64,000 nucleotides of DNA from Opisthocomus hoazin (Eukaryota; Chordata; Aves; Opisthocomiformes; Opisthocomidae), in the NCBI RefSeq assembly GCF_030867145.1, contig NC_134414.1, positions 69,632,814-69,696,813 on the forward strand. Reading direction: 5' to 3'. This document shows, piece after piece, positions 59,808 to 64,000 of the stretch. Below the pieces are notes generated by a model. The model ran no database searches and had not been told where the DNA came from. It saw only the letters and a program-made list of their open reading frames with translations. Each line of letters begins with the position of its first letter. The first letter of the stretch is position 1. The position numbers were made by a program, and so were the translations under genes.

Positions 59808-62800
59808 TTGTAAGGTCACAAATTTGGGCCAGCATCCCAATGTGAATGCAGCCTGCCTGCTCCCCACGATGCCACCAGGGAGGTGCACAGAAGGAGCCAA
59901 ATCGTGACCTGGCTCTGTCTCTCATTAAGCAATTTAATTAATAGTACACTTCAGTATATAGGTAACCCGGCTAAAGATAACAGAACAACTCATGTGCCGA
60001 GCCATGGCTCTGCACAAGTAATTCCAGGGAATCTGAGCTCCACTCAGCAGGACTGCTCATACCAAATAAAGCCGAGCTCGGCCATTATCACAGGAAAAGG
60101 TTTCAGTCAGAGCTTAAGCATTCGCCTTACCAACACTTCGCAGGAAAACATAAAGTAGTATGCTCTGTTTACAAAGCTCATGAATAACATCCATCCAAAG
60201 CAAAACGCCTCCACATGTGATGGGAAAAAAGTTAAAGCATGAAGTTAAAAAGCCATGTTATTATTATTTTTTTAAAAACAAATCATGGTTGATCTTAACT
60301 GGAGACGTGCTGCCCCAAGTAACTCTACTCTTTTGGTATGTTAGTCCACTAAGAAACACTACATAGTGTTATTCAGATACATCTTTGTTGTTTCACGAAC
60401 GTAGAAAAGCAAGCATCAGGTCAACAGATTTTTCACGAGTGATGACAAAAAAAAAATCCTTGTATTCCTTTTAAGTAGTAAAGTGGGGATTTTGCAGCCA
60501 CAGTTATCTATATTAAAATGAACTTTACAGTACTTTCAACTCTTGTGTCAAATAGTTTAAAATCCTAACATCTTGAATTGCATTAAGATAACCACGGGGA
60601 AAGATATTATCTTCTACAGTGGGAACATAATACTAGATTATCTGGAAAAAGATGCTGCATGTCAGCACCTGCAAGAAGTACTTTTTTTTTGTCTTAGCAT
60701 ACACATGAGAGACTAAAATGTTCATCTGATGGCATGGACAAATCCCACCCAATTTATAATGAGTGTCAACTTTTATCCAAAGGTACTAAAATCACAGTAA
60801 CCTGTATTTCATACCATAAATTTACATGAGTCTACAGTAGAAGTAACAGATGAAGATGAGAGCTACGCTTAGTTGATTTCAGAATTTGATGTAATTTGTG
60901 TTTCATACCATTTTGTCAAGGTTCTTAGAGATTCTGTAGTATGAATAACTAAACATTAAAATGTAATTATGTGGAAAATAAAGGATTACATTTACAAATG
61001 TCATTATAATGAATTTATAGCTAAAGTCCTGGTGCAGAAATATATTTCCCATACCAATTATAATAAAAATAGGCACCTCAAATTTAAAATTAAGAAACTA
61101 GACATGCTTATTTTTCTAGGATTAATTTAATGCAGTTGCTATTATACCTCTTAATTTCAGAGCTACAACCACTGCGTACTATTGAACAAGTTTGGATAGA
61201 TGCGATTTAATCCCACGATTAGGGATAAATTAGACAAAAACCCTCAACACAGTACTATCTGAAACTTGTTCAATTATCCTCTCCCTTGCAAGCTGGGTAT
61301 GCAATCGTTCAAAAACATTACATGAAATCAAACAAAATCAACCTGCTTTCTCTGAGCAAATAAAATGCTAGAGGAAAAAAAAGTTTAGTCCTGTTGGACT
61401 TCCACTGGCAGTTTGTAAGCGGGACAGAAACACACACAGAGAAGCAGATGTGGAAACTGTATAGAAAATTTGTCTCTGCAAAGATTAGTCTGTGGCGGCC
61501 AGCCAAAGAGCCACTCGACAGTTCACATGTACAGAATTTAACCATCATGGAACAACAAGTCACGTTCTGGGCTGATGAGCATTACCGCGCAACTGTAATT
61601 GCCTCCCACCTTATAGCCATCACACCATTCCTCTACCAGCGCAGATTCAAAACCCAACACCGCAAACGTGGCCTCAGTTAGGCGGCTGGGCTTGGGTTTT
61701 ACAGCTCCGTCCACTACGCCAATGAGAAAGCCCAGCTCTTCCCAGGAACAGGCTGACAGCAACACACTAACTCCAGCGACACTACTTTGCACACAAAGTT
61801 TCTTCAGAGACAGAATTTTTGCAAAACAACATGCTCACCTTAGAAGTGATGAAGGGCGAGGGAGGAAGGGACTGGTGACTAATACACTGGATTGCCTACC
61901 AACCCCACCTTCGGAGACACAACAAAACCCAGCTGAATTAGCGTGTCTGCCCCTACAGAGCACACGAGGCAACACTCGGCTAGCTTCTGCCATCCCTGCG
62001 TGGCCCTCTGCGTCTCTGCCCTACTCACCCTATGAGGAGCTAGTCATTCGAGCTCCTTACAGTCAAGAAGGAACAAGCAATTCTAAGCAACAATTCTTCT
62101 GCCCAATTTCACGTTAGGCTCGGATGAATAGGAGTTATGAAAGACCTCCAAGACTGTGAGGTGTATGACTCGGTATTCATTTTAGAAGCAGAGACCATCT
62201 CCTTTTAAACACCTTTACAACTGCTGGGAAGTTTGCTCAGCTGGGATGTCAAAGGCATATCTGTTCCTCTTCTAATTCCTATCAGTAGTCATTAACAATG
62301 GCAACAAGGTCTGACAAGAAAGAAGATCTCTCGTAAGCAGAGCTCGATATTCTCACACACTGCCAACTGAAATGCCATCAGTGTTTGTGGAACTGTTTCA
62401 GGCAGGTAATAGTGAGGGGACAAACAAAAGCATAATCAGACTTCTGGTTAGATCCACAAGCAAGAACCTGACTGCCATTCTAGGTATCAATGGCCAATAC
62501 CAAAATCCAATAGCTTCTTCTAAGTCACTGAGTTACCTCCACCCACATGCCTGAACACACCATGTCAGAGTGCTCTCAAAGAGCTTAAAAGCATGCTTTT
62601 TTCTCTCTCTCACTTGGGAGAAAAAGCAATCTTTCCCAGTGATTAAACTGAAGAATTATTCATATTACAAATTTAAATATTCATGGCAACAGGGATAAGG
62701 ACTCCTGTAAGTCGTGCGAAGTCATGTTCACTCTCCTTTTCCACTACAGTGGACATCTAATTATTCCACGAAAACAGCTTCACTAAGCAAGAACGAAAGC

Positions 62801-64000
62801 ACTCTGCAAAGAATATATGGCTAAGATGCACGAGGGATTGGGTGGGGAGGTGCGAAGAGCGGAGAAGAGGACTGGGATTTTTTTTTCAGCCAGAATGGTA
62901 CTGGATGCTGGTCGGTCCTTGGCGAGTGCTCTAGCCACGTAAATACCGCAGGCAGGGAAACACGAACACTTCACGCAGGTACTCTTTCAAAGACTGATCC
63001 TTGCCTCTATCACTGCCATAGACTTAGGCACCTAGTACCAAAAGAGGTTTGAGATTTACGAAGTCTTTATGGAGACTGGAGCACTCCTCCATCCTAGAGG
63101 AAGACATTTATCTTCCAGAGAGCACCATGTTTGAAAACACAAGGCTCTCCAACTTTCACAGTCAACTACCTGCCTGTTTTGCAAACTGACTTTAGGACTG
63201 CTTACCAAGGAGACTGAAACACCCTAGTACTACATATATTCATTTATGCACTTAACCTGGCATCTAAACGCACTGGGTGGTCACACAGTAAGCGTTAGGC
63301 TGGCTGCTGCAGCTTCTGGACTTTGAGGTCAGGAGATGTGTCCAAAGAGATGCTTCCCCTCACAGACGAGATATATGGGGAGAGAATGGAGAGAAAAGGG
63401 AAGCAGGGAAGGGCTAAGAGGAACAAGCCGGCATGCACAGGAGGGCACTCTTTTCCCTACTGCTTTCTGTTGTTGTCACCTCCTCACTTACCATATCCTA
63501 TGCGTCTGGTGGTAGGACAGAAAAATATTTTAAAGGAGGATTTGCAAATTTTGTCAATGATTTCCTAGAAATCTTGTGTTGACACCACTGTTGGTGTGAA
63601 TCAGTCAGCAATAGAGGAATGAGGGAAATAAACCTAGGCAGGAAGTTGTAGACTTCACATTCCATGATGAAAAGACACCAGCCCCACCACCAAAGCCTTC
63701 AATTAGTGAAATGAGCAATACAGCACCTAACAGCTGTAGTAAAACAGGGTAAATACTCCTCTAGTCCAGCCTCCTCTCACTGACTGCTCAAAAGCAGCTG
63801 CTTAAGCAAATTTATAAAAAACATGACAAGCATACAGAGATACTTCCTGAAATTCTCACCTAGCATCTGATGATTTACCTATCAAGGACCTCCTGCAACT
63901 TGTTTCCCTTCCTGGAAACCTTCAGTACCCTGCAGCCTGGAGTTTGACACCCAAACTACAGGGTGCAAGAAGAACGGTTTCCTTCTGCGTGTTCTGAACC
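59808..64000. other. unique non-coding stretch to the window end
   Basis: AT-rich from 59.9 to about 61.3 kb, then mixed composition. A plus frame of 149 codons at 61668-62117 and one of 95 codons at 61394-61681 have no recognised domain. Purine-rich patch near 63370-63430. No CR1, LTR or gene recognised. Confidence 0.4.

Noticed and set aside
59115..59900. 261-codon open frame on minus
   Set aside because: It coincides with the CpG-rich block, where stop codons are rare by composition. Overlapping frames on both strands are also open, and no motif is recognised.
1..64000. tRNA, rRNA or other structural RNA genes
   Set aside because: No cloverleaf with A- and B-box promoter motifs and no rRNA-like sequence was noticed on either strand. 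This was by reading, not by a covariance-model scan.

Overview
The window reads as vertebrate nuclear DNA from a bird. The evidence is eight fragments of CR1, the dominant avian LINE, with the typical 3' ends (imperfect copies of an ATTCTATG-type octamer) and recognisable reverse-transcriptase C-termini, plus one solo LTR of a type widespread in bird genomes. The sequence is AT-rich and repeat-poor, with short homopolymers and no prokaryote-like gene packing. The CR1 and LTR types argue for a bird, but I cannot name the species.

I see no protein-coding gene that can be identified with confidence. Nearly all open frames are short chance frames or frames inside CR1, a minisatellite or CpG-rich DNA. 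The window is best read as intergenic or deep intronic sequence. Three places have gene-like signals. (1) Positions 53.53-56.01 kb on the minus strand combine a strong splice acceptor with a distal AATAAA and a GU-rich downstream element, which would suit a 3'-terminal exon that is mostly 3'UTR. (2) A CpG-island-like block lies at 59.15-59.76 kb. (3) A minus-strand frame at 18.20-18.45 kb runs from a plausible acceptor to a stop. A degenerate frame at 30.5-31.0 kb is a weak pseudogene candidate.

Layout. 0-4.4 kb: unique DNA with a small hairpin and a CpG-rich patch. 4.4-9.3 kb: three CR1 fragments. 9.3-19.7 kb: unique AT-rich DNA with a 39-bp duplication. 19.7-21.4 kb: one long CR1 and one internally deleted CR1. 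23.2-23.6 kb: a degenerate tandem array of about 71-bp units. 24-31 kb: unique DNA with several perfect or near-perfect hairpins. 32.3-32.7 kb: an ERVL-like solo LTR with a near-perfect 5-bp target-site duplication. 36.9 kb: a CR1 3' end. 40.2-40.9 kb: a GC-rich block between degenerate 70-bp direct repeats. 46.1-46.5 kb: a 30-32-bp minisatellite. 47.5-48.1 kb: one CR1 abutting the 3' tail of another. 53.5-59.8 kb: the possible gene end and CpG island. The rest is unique DNA.

The most unusual items are the CR1-on-CR1 junction, the internally deleted CR1, the 71-bp degenerate array, the minisatellite that leaves all three minus-strand frames open, and the possible unannotated 3'-terminal exon near 56 kb. 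No new multi-gene system is supported by this sequence.
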